The notes beneath the pieces are model-generated. The model worked only from the letters and a program-made list of their open reading frames with translations. It had not been told where the DNA came from and ran no database searches. A stretch of 64,000 nt of DNA from Streptomyces sp. SW4 (lineage in GTDB: Bacteria > Actinomycetota > Actinomycetes > Streptomycetales > Streptomycetaceae), in the NCBI GenBank assembly GCA_003248315.1, contig QKWM01000004.1:5143001-5207000 (forward strand), read 5' to 3'. Shown here piece after piece: positions 18,273 through 26,399 of this stretch; within the stretch, counting starts at the first letter, position 1, and the number at the start of each line of letters is the position of its first letter. A program made the position numbers and the translations under genes.

Positions 18273-19068
18273 GTCGGTTCCTCCGTGCGGTGGTCGGTGA
18301 CGATGTGCAGGTGGGAGAGGACCCAGGCGTTGAAGCGTCCGGGCTGTTCCTGGTGGGCGAGGTGACCGGCGTCCTTGACGATCACGTACGCCGCGCGGCG
18401 CAGTCCGCCGGCCAGCACCTGGGCGGCGTCCGGGCCGGTGACCCGGTCCTGGTCGCCGCAGAGCACGAGGGCCGGCGCGGTGACGCGCGCCAGGCCGGCG
18501 CGCAGGTCGGCGGTGGCCATCGACTCGGCCGCGTACGCGTAGCCGGGCAGGCGCACGGCCGCCGCCATGGTGTCGACGACCCGGCGGACCAGGGGCGCGG
18601 GCGCGTCGGGGAGACGAGGCGGGGGCCGCGCCGCTCGGCGAACGCGCGCGGGCCGAGCCGCTCCAGCTCCGGGACGCGGGCCCGCATCGCGGCGGCCTTC
18701 TCCGGGTCCGTTCCGGAACCGGGGCCGGAGTCCGCGACGATCAGGGAGGCGACGAGCGCCGGGTGGCGCAGGGCGAGCCGCAGGGCGATCACCCCGCCCC
18801 AGGACACGCCCAGGACGTGCGCCCGGCCGCCCCGGGCGCGGATCACCTCGGCGGCGGCGTCCGCGAACCCGTCGAGGTCCAGCGGCCGGTCCGGGTCAGG
18901 CGAGCGGCCGTACCCCGGCGCGTCCCAGGCGACGACGCGGAACGCGCCGGAGAACGCCTCGAGCTGGGCGACGAAGGAGGCGGACGACGAGCCGATGCCG
19001 TGCAGGCACAGCAGCAGGGGGCCGGTGGTGCCCGCCTCCTCGACGTGGACCTTGGCGGGGGCGGTCAC
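18264..19068 (-). CDS. Alpha/beta hydrolase (meta-cleavage-product hydrolase type), one internal break
   Basis: About 268 aa. The nucleophile elbow is GVSWGGVIAL (Ser near residue 100), the oxyanion region is LLCLHGIGSSS, and the acid/His pair lies around LCGDQDRVTG and DAGHLAHQEQP. In clusters with an extradiol dioxygenase this family usually hydrolyses the C-C bond of the ring-opened product. GTG 19068 overlaps the DUF108 stop. A break near 18605 is repaired by one C; the stop (EEPTCP end) appears when the missing C near 18268 is restored. Confidence 0.83.
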
Positions 19069-19868
19069 AGGATCTGCCCCGGGCGTCCGGCGATCGCGCC
19101 GAGGGAGCGCAGGACCGCGTACGGGACCACGGCGCTGGTGGCCGGGGTGCCGGGGTCGGGGGTGTGGGACGCCTCGAAGCGGTAGGCGCCGTGCGGCCCG
19201 GACGCCTCGACGACGTGCCGGGTGCGCACCGCCGCCGGGTCGGCGACCACCCGGACCCGGACGGCGTCCAGGTCGCCGACGGCCAGGGCGACGGAGGCCG
19301 CCACGTTGGTCGAGCGGGGGAACCGCACCGGCACGTCGCGGGCGGTGCCGGACATCACCTCGACGGGGCCGGTGGCGGTGCGCAGCCGGGCGAGCAGTTC
19401 CTCGTCCATCCACGGCTGTTCGAGGGTGGCGGGCAGCTTGGTGGTGGTCAGCGTGACCTCGTCCAGCGGTCCGAGCGCCCGCACGGCCTGGAGGAGGTCC
19501 AGCCCGCCGACCGCGCCGCCGGTGAAGTACACCCGGCCCGGCCCGGCCGTCAGGAGCCGTTTGGCGAGGTCCTCGTCGGTGAGCGCGCCGGTGGAGGCGA
19601 CCAGCAGGTCCGTGCCGGAGGTGAGGACGCGCTCGCCCCACGCGCGGACCACGCCCTGTCCGGCGACCTCGACGATCAGGTCGCAGCCGGCGATCGCGGC
19701 CTCGAAGGGCACCTGCTCGACGGGCGCGGCCCCGCCGAGGGGCCGGTTGTCGACCACGTGGTGCAGGACGGCACCGGGCACCTCGCCCGCGGCGAGCGCC
19801 GTGCCGACGACGCGGCCGATCGCGCCCCAGCCGACCAGTCCGACCTTCAGCGTGTGCCCGGCGCTCAT
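19065..19868 (-). CDS. Aspartate-dehydrogenase-like oxidoreductase (DUF108)
   Basis: 267 aa, intact. The N-terminal Rossmann motif VGLVGWGAIGRVV binds NAD(P). The C-terminal DUF108 domain includes LTTTKLPATLEQP and FPRSTNVAASVALA, typical of L-aspartate dehydrogenases (NadX). Here it sits in an aromatic operon rather than with nad genes, so it probably acts on a pathway amine, imine or oxo acid, or supports it, rather than NAD synthesis. ATGA overlap with the extradiol gene upstream and a 4-bp overlap with the hydrolase downstream. Confidence 0.82.
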   Translation of the reverse strand: MSAGHTLKVGLVGWGAIGRVVGTALAAGEVPGAVLHHVVDNRPLGGAAPVEQVPFEAAIAGCDLIVEVAGQGVVRAWGERVLTSGTDLLVASTGALTDEDLAKRLLTAGPGRVYFTGGAVGGLDLLQAVRALGPLDEVTLTTTKLPATLEQPWMDEELLARLRTATGPVEVMSGTARDVPVRFPRSTNVAASVALAVGDLDAVRVRVVADPAAVRTRHVVEASGPHGAYRFEASHTPDPGTPATSAVVPYAVLRSLGAIAGRPGQIL

Positions 19869-20827
19869 ACGGTTGCTCCTTCCGGTGCGGGGGTGCCGGC
19901 GTCGACCGGCGGCAGGACGGGGCTGCCGTCGGGGGTGCCGGCCATGTGGGCGCGGATCAGCTTCGAGGGCGGGCCCGCCGTCCCCCACAGGTCGGACAGC
20001 TCGGGACCCGGCGCCACACCTTGCAGATCCAGCGGTCCTCGACGACCTGCGCGACCTCGGAGGTGTACTCGCAGACCAGGCCGGTGGGGTCGGTGAAGTA
20101 GGAGAAGGTGTTGTTGCCCGGCCCGTGCCGCCCGGGCCCCACTGCGGGACGACGCCGTGGTGGCGCAGCCGTCCGATGCCCCGCATGAAGTGGTCGACGG
20201 ACGCCATCTCGTAGGCCACGTGGTTGAGGGAGACCCAGGGCGCCTGGTTGAAGGCGACGCAGTGGTGGTCGCTGTTGCAGCGCAGGAACGCCATCTGGTG
20301 CTCGGACCAGTCCGAGACGCGCAGGCCCAGCACCTCCCGGTAGAAGGCGACGGAGGCGTCGATGTCGACGGTGTTGAGGACGGCGTGGGTCACCCCGACG
20401 GGCACGGCCGCGTCCCGGCCGCGCGGCGGAACGGCCCAGGTGTCGGCGGACAGTTCGATCAGCCGGCCCTCGTGGTCGTGGAAGCGCAGTCCGTACCCGC
20501 CGCCGGCCTGGTCCAGCGGTCCGGGGCCGGTCACCGGGTGGATGCCGCGCCGCTCCAGGCGCCGCGCGGCCTCGTCGATCTCCGCCGGGGTGGCCACGGC
20601 GAAGGAGAGCCGGCCGAGGCCGATCCGGTCGGAGCGGGTCAGCTGCAGGGCGTGGTGCTCCTCGCCGGTGCCGCGCAGCCAGCTCGCGCTGTGCCCGGAC
20701 TCGACGACCTCCAGCCCCCACACCTCCTCGTAGAAGTCGGTGGCGGCGGTGAACTCGGGCGTGAGCAGCTCGACGGAGCGCAGGGCGCGCAGCCGGGCGA
20801 TCGGGGATCCTGCGGATCAGGGGACAT
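19865..20827 (-). CDS. VOC-family extradiol ring-cleavage dioxygenase, three breaks
   Basis: About 321 aa, two-module vicinal oxygen chelate fold as in 2,3-dihydroxybiphenyl dioxygenase. The iron triad is intact: His in VGVTHAVLNT, His in LNHVAYEM, Glu in LVCEYTSE. It should open a catechol ring at the meta position. ATG 20827 begins MSPDPQDP. Breaks near 20808, 20137 and 20013 are each one missing C. The downstream hydrolase would act on its product. It follows the aldehyde dehydrogenase by 18 bp. Confidence 0.87.
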
Positions 20828-20845
20828 GGTGTTCTCCGGGAGTCG

Positions 20846-22337
20846 TCAGCCGGCCCAGGGCAGGGGAGTGGTGGCGGTGCCCCAGTACAGGGACTTCTGG
20901 CGCTGGTAGGCGCGGATGCCGTCGCGGCCCTTCTCGCGGCCGAGGCCGCTGGCCTTCATGCCGCCGAACGGCGTGGAGATGCTGAACTGCTTGTAGGTGT
21001 TGATCCAGACGGTGCCCGCCTCGACGCGGCGCGCGATCCGCCAGGCAGCCCGGTGGTCCCGCGTCCAGATGCCGCAGGCCAGGCCGTACACGGAGTCGTT
21101 GGCCTGGCGGACCAGGTCGTCCTCGTCGTCGTAGGGCAGCGCGACGAGGACGGGGCCGAAGATCTCCTCCCGGCAGGCGCGGGCGTCGCCGGGCAGGCCG
21201 TCGAGGACGGTCGGCAGGTAGTAGGCCCCGTCCGCGTAGGCCGGGCCCTCGGGCGGGGCGCCGCCGCAGCGCACGCGGGCGCCCTCGGCACGGGCCTGGT
21301 CGACGTAGGCGGCGACCCGGTCGCGATGGGCGGGGTGGACCAGCGGCGCCACCTGGGTGCCGGGGTCGGTGCCGGGGCCGACGCGCAGTTTCCGCACCCG
21401 TTCCACCAGTTCGCCGACGAACCGGTCGTACATCGGCCGGGCGACGAACAGCCGCGAACCGGCGATGCAGGACTGGCCGCTGGAGGAGAAGATCCCGAAC
21501 AGCACGCCCGCCAGGGCCTGTTCGACGTCGGCGTCGGGCAGCACGATCGTGGGCGACTTCCCGCCGAGCTCAAGCGAGACCGGCATCAGCTTCTCCGCGG
21601 CGGTGCGCGCCAGGGCCCGGCCGGTCGAGGTGCCGCCCGTGAAGGCGACCTTGCCGACCCGGGGGTCGCGCACGATCGCGTCGCCGACCACCCGGCCCGG
21701 GCCCGGCAGCACCGACAGCAGCGCCGGCGGGAGACCGGCCTCCACGAGGGCCCGTGGACGAGCCGGCCCAGGGCCAGGGACACCAGCGGTGTCCACTCGG
21801 CCGGTTTGAGCAGCACCGCGTTGCCGGCGGCCAGCGCGGGGGCGAGCTTCTGGGCGTCGCTGGCGACCGGCGAGTTCCAGGGGTTGATCGCGCCGACGAC
21901 GCCGATCGGCTCGTGGACGCTCATCGTGACGTAGGCGCCGCGCGCCGGGGTGAGGGCGTCCTCGGCGGTCTCCAGGGCCGCGGCGGTGTAGCGGAACGTG
22001 GCGGCCGCGCTCGCCGCCAGCGCGCGGGTCTCGGCGAGGGTCTTGCCGGTGTCCGCGGTCTGCAGCGCGGCGAGGTGCCCGGCGTTCTCCTCGACGAGCG
22101 CGGCGACGCGGTGCAGCAGCCGGGCCCGTTCGTGCGGGAGCAGGTCCCGCCAGCGGGGTCGGCGGCGGCCTCGGCGCCGACCCGGGCGGCCTCGGCGACC
22201 TCGTCGGCGGTGACGGCGTGCACGGTGGCGAGCGGAGCGCCGGTGGCGGGGTCGCAGGTCCGCGTCGGGGCGCCGCCGCCGCGCCGCCACCGGCCCGCAA
22301 CGAGCGCTTCGTCCGGGGAGTTCGGAGCACGGGGCAC
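20846..22337 (-). CDS. NAD(P)-dependent aldehyde dehydrogenase, two breaks
   Basis: About 497 aa, full ALDH length. Catalytic Glu is in LELGGKSP and catalytic Cys in SSGQSCIAG; the NAD-site motif is FTGGTSTGRA. It oxidises an aldehyde to the acid, probably a ring-cleavage or side-chain aldehyde. Breaks lie near 22153 and 21755. The start is uncertain: GTG 22337 (PRAPNSPDEAL) lies directly on AGGAG, and GTG 22330 has better spacing but is out of frame, so another base may be missing here. First gene of the 11-gene operon, reading away from the operator region. Confidence 0.87.
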
Positions 22338-22400
22338 CTCCTGAACGATCGGGTGGGAGGGAGGGGAGAGGCAGGAAGGAAGGGGAGTGGGAGCTGCTTG

Positions 22401-22412
22401 AGTAAGCGCTAG
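22401..22412. promoter_or_regulatory. LacI-type box near the aldehyde dehydrogenase transcription start
   Basis: AGTAAGCGCTAG has the central CG and flanking A/T arms typical of LacI-family operators, and matches the TAAGCGCTTA box at 22520. It sits just downstream of the minus-strand -10 element. The LacI gene at 24245 is the natural candidate regulator. Confidence 0.55.
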
Positions 22413-22442
22413 AAATCTAAGGGCTTAAATATTTCGGCGCAA
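22413..22442 (-). promoter_or_regulatory. Operon promoter with MarR-type box between -35 and -10
   Basis: On the minus strand TTGCGC (22437-22442), a 17-bp spacer and TAGATT (22414-22419) form a good sigma-70-like promoter for the aldehyde dehydrogenase operon. The box at 22413-22432, minus strand ATATTTAAGCCCTTAGATTT, matches the marR upstream box in both outer hexamers and its AG..CT core. It covers the spacer and -10, where a bound repressor would block polymerase. Confidence 0.68.
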
Positions 22443-22487
22443 GGGGTCGCTCTCGAGAGATCTCCGGTCGAATCCCTGCGTCAGCCC

Positions 22488-22518
22488 TTGACGCACTCCT
22501 GTCCGGCAGGGATACAAC
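22488..22518 (+). promoter_or_regulatory. Probable promoter of the MFS permease gene
   Basis: TTGACG (22488-22493) and TACAAC (22513-22518) are separated by 19 bp (18 if ATACAA is used). The predicted start falls in the LacI-type box at 22520. A leader of about 180 nt would precede the permease ATG. Confidence 0.55.
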
Positions 22519-22546
22519 TTAAGCGCTTAGAAGCTTGGCGCTTACC
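22517..22546. promoter_or_regulatory. LacI-type operator pair at the MFS promoter
   Basis: A perfect palindrome TAAGCGCTTA (22520-22529) lies inside ACTTAAGCGCTTAG, followed by a half-matching GGCGCTTACC (22537-22546). The central CG with AAG/CTT arms is the usual LacI-family pattern. Position at the inferred transcription start fits repression. Confidence 0.6.
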
Positions 22547-22702
22547 TGACGTTCTGTTCGCCGTCCGGTCGCCGCCCCTCGGCCGCCGCCCGCCCTCCTT
22601 CCGACCCGCTCGCCCGCGCACCGCCGCCCCGGCCGGCACGTCCCGGCCGGCACATCGCCGCCCCCCGCCCCGCCCTGCCCCTGCGATCAGCGGAGTCCCA
22701 GC

Positions 22703-24146
22703 ATGACGACAGAAGCCGTACCCGACAGTCCGCTCCGAGCCTCCATAGCCGCCCGCTTCGAGCGGCTGCCCCTGTCCCGCTGGCACGTCACCGTCCGGCT
22801 GGTGATCGGCGCGGTGACCTTCTTCGAGGCCTTCGACCAGCTCCTCATCGCCTACGCCCTGCCCGACCTGCGCACCGAGTGGCACCTGTCCACCTCCACG
22901 ACGACCCTCCTGCTCACGGTCGGTTCGCTCGGCATGCTGGCGGGCGCCCTGCTGTCGGGGCGGATCGCCGACCGGATCGGCCGCGTGAAGGTGATCGCCC
23001 TGTGCATCGCCGTGTCCAGCGCCGCCAACCTCGCCCTCGCCTTCGCCCCGTCCCCGGAGGTGTTCATGGCGCTGCGGTTCGTGCAGGGGCTGGCCATCGG
23101 CGGGAGGTGCCGGTGGCCGCGACGTTCATCGCCGAGATCACCCGCAGCCACAAACGGGGCCGCTTCGTGCTGCTGTACGAGCTGGTCTTCCCGGCCGGCC
23201 TCACCGTGGGGGCGCTGGTGGCGGCCTGGCTGGTGCCGGTGCTCGGCTGGCGCTGGGTGTACGGGCTGGCCGCGCTGCCCGGGGTCCTCGCCTACGTGGT
23301 GTGGCGGGTGGTGCCCGAGTCGCCGCGCTGGCTCGCCGACCGGGGCCGGACCGAGGAGGCCGCGGCCGTGATGACCCGGATCGAGACGGCCGTCGCACGG
23401 GCCACCCGCGCCCCCTCCCGCCGGTCACCGACCCCCTGCCCGACGCGGCCGCCACCGGCGCCGGGACGGGAGCGACGGCCGGTGCCGAGGCCGCCGGCGC
23501 ACGGGGCGAGGCCGCGCCGTCCGCCCCGGCCACCGGCCTGCGCGGCCTGTTCACCGGCCGCTACCGGCGCCGCACCGTCGTCATCGGGGTCCTGTGGTTC
23601 ACCGGGTACTTCGTCAACTACGGCATCACGTCCTGGCTGCCGACCATCTACCAGAACCGCTACGGCCTGTCCCTCTCCAACGCCCTGCTCTACTCCACGG
23701 TCACGTCCTGCGCGGGCCTGTTCGGCTGCCTGGTCGCGGCGCTCACCGTCGACCGCGCCGGCCGCCGCGCCGTGATCAGTGGCTGCCTCGGCGGCTCGGC
23801 GCTGGTGCTGTCGGTCCTCGCGTTCCTCGGCGCCGGCACCGCCGCGCAGGTCCTGGTGTGGACATCGCTGGCCGCGGTGTTCTTCTTCGGCTCCAACATC
23901 TGCCTCTACCTCTACACACCCGAACTCTTCCCGACCCGGATGCGGGCCCTCGGCAGCAGCGTCGGCGGCGCACTCAACCGGCTCGGTGTGATCCTCGGCC
24001 CGATCGTCGTCGGCGCGGTCTACGCGGGCGGCAGCATCGGCACCGTCTTCCTGACCCTGGCCGCCGTGTCGCTCGCGGGCGCCGTCGTCGCCGGCGGCTG
24101 GGCGGAGGAGACCGCCGGACGGCGCCTGGAGGAGGTCTCGCCCTGA
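22703..24146 (+). CDS. MFS permease, probable aromatic acid transporter, two breaks
   Basis: About 480 aa with some 12 membrane helices. The conserved loop GRIADRIGRVKV between helices 2 and 3 is the MFS motif A. TFFEAFDQLLIAYALP in helix 1 resembles the aromatic acid:H+ symporter group, where an acidic residue in helix 1 is needed. A long Ala/Pro/Gly linker (about residues 225-270) divides the halves. GGAG stands seven bases before ATG 22703. Breaks near 23103 and 23412 are repaired by single bases. It is divergent from the catabolic operon and should import its substrate. Confidence 0.85.
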
Positions 24147-24176
24147 AGGCCGCGCCGCCCGGCGGAGCGGCGCCCG

Positions 24177-24215
24177 GGCGCGGGGTCCGGGCGCGAGGTC
24201 CGGGCGCGGGGTCCG
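24177..24215. repeat. 13-bp tandem repeat, three copies
   Basis: GGCGCGGGGTCCG occurs at 24177-24189 and 24203-24215, with a one-base variant (GGCGCGAGGTCCG) between. It fills the short gap between the convergent MFS and lacI genes. No poly-T follows, so termination is not obvious. Confidence 0.85.
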
Positions 24216-24244
24216 GGCGGCCGCAGCGGTGACTCCCCGTCCCG

Positions 24245-25285
24245 TCACGCGGGCGGCGGCGCCGTGCTGGACCGCACGACCAGGACCGGTTCCACCGCGA
24301 GCCGGTCCGGGCCGTTCCCGCCGCGTTCGATCTGCTCCAGCAGCAGGGTCACGCACTGCCGGCCGACGAGGTCGAAGTCCTGGTGGACCGTGGTCAGCGG
24401 CGGCTGGAGGAACGGGGCCTCGGGGATGTCGTCGAACCCCGCGACGCTGACCTCGTCCGGAACGGCCCGGCCCGCCTCGTGCAGGGCGCGCAGCACCCCG
24501 AGGGCCATCTGGTCGTTCGCGGCGAAGACGGCCGTGACCTCGGGCATCCGCGCCAGCGCCCGGCCCGCGACGTACCCGGACCGCGCCGTCCAGTCGCCGT
24601 ACAGCACGGCGGGCACCGGCGCGCCGGCCGCGGCGAGCGTGCGCTCCCAGGCCTGGGCGCGGCGCCGGGCGGCGAAGGAGTCGCGCGGCCCGCCCACGTG
24701 GTGGACCGTGCGGTGGCCCAGCTCCAGCAGATGACCGACCACGCTCCGCGCGCCGCCGGCCTGGTCGACGTCGACCCGGGCGTACGGGTGCTCCGTGTCG
24801 CCGTCGGCCACGACCACCGGCACGTCCGGGGGCAGCCGCAGCGAGGGCGTGTCCAGGGTCTGCGACTCGACCAGCACGATGCCGTCGACGGACTGCACCG
24901 TCAGGTGCCGGAAGGCCTGCCGCACCGCCGCCTCGGTCTGCGCCCGGACCCCCATGAAGTTCACCGAGTAACCGGCCGTGCGGGCGGCGTCCGCGATGGC
25001 CGCGAGCGTCCGCGCGGTGCCGTGCGCGTCCAGCCCGAAGCCGACCACGCCCAGGGCCCCGAACCTGCCGGTGACCAGCGCCCGCGCCGCCGCGTTGGGC
25101 CGGTAGCCGAGCGCCTCCATGGCGGCCAGCACCTTCGCCCGGGTGGCCGCGTCCACGTTGGCGCGGTCGTTGGCCACCCGTGAGACGGTCTGGGACGACA
25201 CGCCCGCCTTCGCCGCCACGTCGGCCATGGAGGGCCGCTTCCCGGACGGGCGCGCGCGAGTCGAGCCCTTCCGTCTGTCCGTCAC
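24245..25285 (-). CDS. LacI-family transcriptional regulator
   Basis: 346 aa, intact. N-terminal LacI helix-turn-helix: MADVAAKAGVSSQTVSRVAN, then NVDAATRAKVLAAMEALGYRPN with the hinge helix. A periplasmic-binding-protein-like effector domain (residues 75-340) ends with GFDDIPEAPFLQPPLTTV. GTG 25285 precedes TDRRKGSTRARP; AAGGA lies upstream. The gene is convergent with the permease. TAAGCGCT boxes in the permease/aldehyde dehydrogenase promoter region fit LacI sites, so it probably adds a second control to the cluster. The effector is unknown; a sugar is usual, but not certain in this context. Confidence 0.9.
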   Translation of the reverse strand: MTDRRKGSTRARPSGKRPSMADVAAKAGVSSQTVSRVANDRANVDAATRAKVLAAMEALGYRPNAAARALVTGRFGALGVVGFGLDAHGTARTLAAIADAARTAGYSVNFMGVRAQTEAAVRQAFRHLTVQSVDGIVLVESQTLDTPSLRLPPDVPVVVADGDTEHPYARVDVDQAGGARSVVGHLLELGHRTVHHVGGPRDSFAARRRAQAWERTLAAAGAPVPAVLYGDWTARSGYVAGRALARMPEVTAVFAANDQMALGVLRALHEAGRAVPDEVSVAGFDDIPEAPFLQPPLTTVHQDFDLVGRQCVTLLLEQIERGGNGPDRLAVEPVLVVRSSTAPPPA

Positions 25286-25438
25286 CGCCGGCCGTCCTTC
25301 CCGTGGACTCGCCGCGCCGCCCGTGCGGTGCGGTCCCGGTGCCATGGTCGCGTCGGGGCGCCGCCCGGTCAAAGGCCGGCGCCGCGGCACCGGATCGGCG
25401 GTCACGGGACTGTCACACGCTCGCGCTACTGTGCGCAC

Positions 25439-26379
25439 GTGAGTCTTCATGTCGTCATAGGTTTTGGACCCGCCGGAGCCGCAACCGCGCGGCTGCTGGC
25501 GCAAGATGGTCATACGGTACGGGTCGTCACCCGGTCGGGCCGCGCCCCGGAGCCCGGCATCGAGCACGTGGCGCTGGACGCCGCGGACCCCGAGGCGCTG
25601 GGCAAGGCCGTGCAGGGCGCGGTCGCGATCCACGGCTGCGCCGCACCGCCCTACCACCGCTGGGCCGCCGAACTGCCGCCGCTCGCCTCGTCGCTGTGCG
25701 CGGCGGCCGAGACGAGCGGCGCCGTGCTGGTCCTGCTGGGCAACCTCTACGGATACGGCCCGGTGGACGGCCCCCTGACCGAGGAGCACCCGCAGGCCGC
25801 GACCGGACCCAAGGGGCGGGTGCGCGCCGCCGTGTGGGAGCAGGCGCGGAGCCTGCACGAACAGGGCCGGATCAGAGCGGTCGAGGTGCGGGCCTCGGAC
25901 TTCTTCGGGCCCGGGGTGACCGACGGCGGCCATCTGGCCGGGCGGGTCATGCCCCGGCTGCTGCGCGGCAAGCCGGTCTCCACGCTCGGCGACCCGGACG
26001 CCCCGCACAGCTGGACCTACCTGCCGGACGTCGCGCGGGCCCTGGTCGAGGTCGCGGGCGAGGAACGGGCCTGGGGCCGGGCCTGGCACGTCCCGACCCG
26101 GCCGGCGCTGTCGGTCCGGGAGATGGTCGACCGCCTCGCCGCCGAAGCGGGGACGGCACCCGTCCCGGTGCGCGGGCTGCCGCCCGCCGTGCTGGGCGTG
26201 GCGTCGGTCTTCTCCCCGCTGCTGCGCGAACTGAAGGAGGTCCGCTACCAGTTCGACCGCCCCTTCGTGGTCGACTCCAGCGCCTACGAGTCCGCGTTCT
26301 CGGTACGGGCCACTCCCCTCGACCAGCAGATCGGGAGACCGTCGCGTGGTGGCGCCGACGACTGGCCGGCACCGGATGA
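25439..26379 (+). CDS. NAD-dependent epimerase/dehydratase-like extended SDR, one break
   Basis: About 313 aa. The Rossmann start VVIGFGPAGAATARLL carries GxGxxG. Extended-SDR features follow (LGNLYGYGP, EVRASDFFGPG, WTYLPDVARALVEV). Where YxxxK is expected the sequence reads ATGPK, so the catalytic Tyr seems absent, as in some atypical SDR groups. GTG 25439 is close behind a possible -10 (TACTGT, 25427), so the transcript may be nearly leaderless. A break near 26335 is repaired by one G, giving the end VAWWRRRLAGTG. It precedes the KS-ACP-AOS gene by 20 bp, so they are probably co-transcribed and the SDR may reduce its ketone product. Confidence 0.82.
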
Positions 26380-26399
26380 CCTCGGTGGGAGGGGGAGAT

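Noticed and set aside
22443..22480. Palindrome TCTCGAGAGA in the divergent promoter region as another operator
   Set aside because: TCTCGAGAGA at about 22451 is perfect but short, has no second copy and no fitting regulator family, so it was not called.
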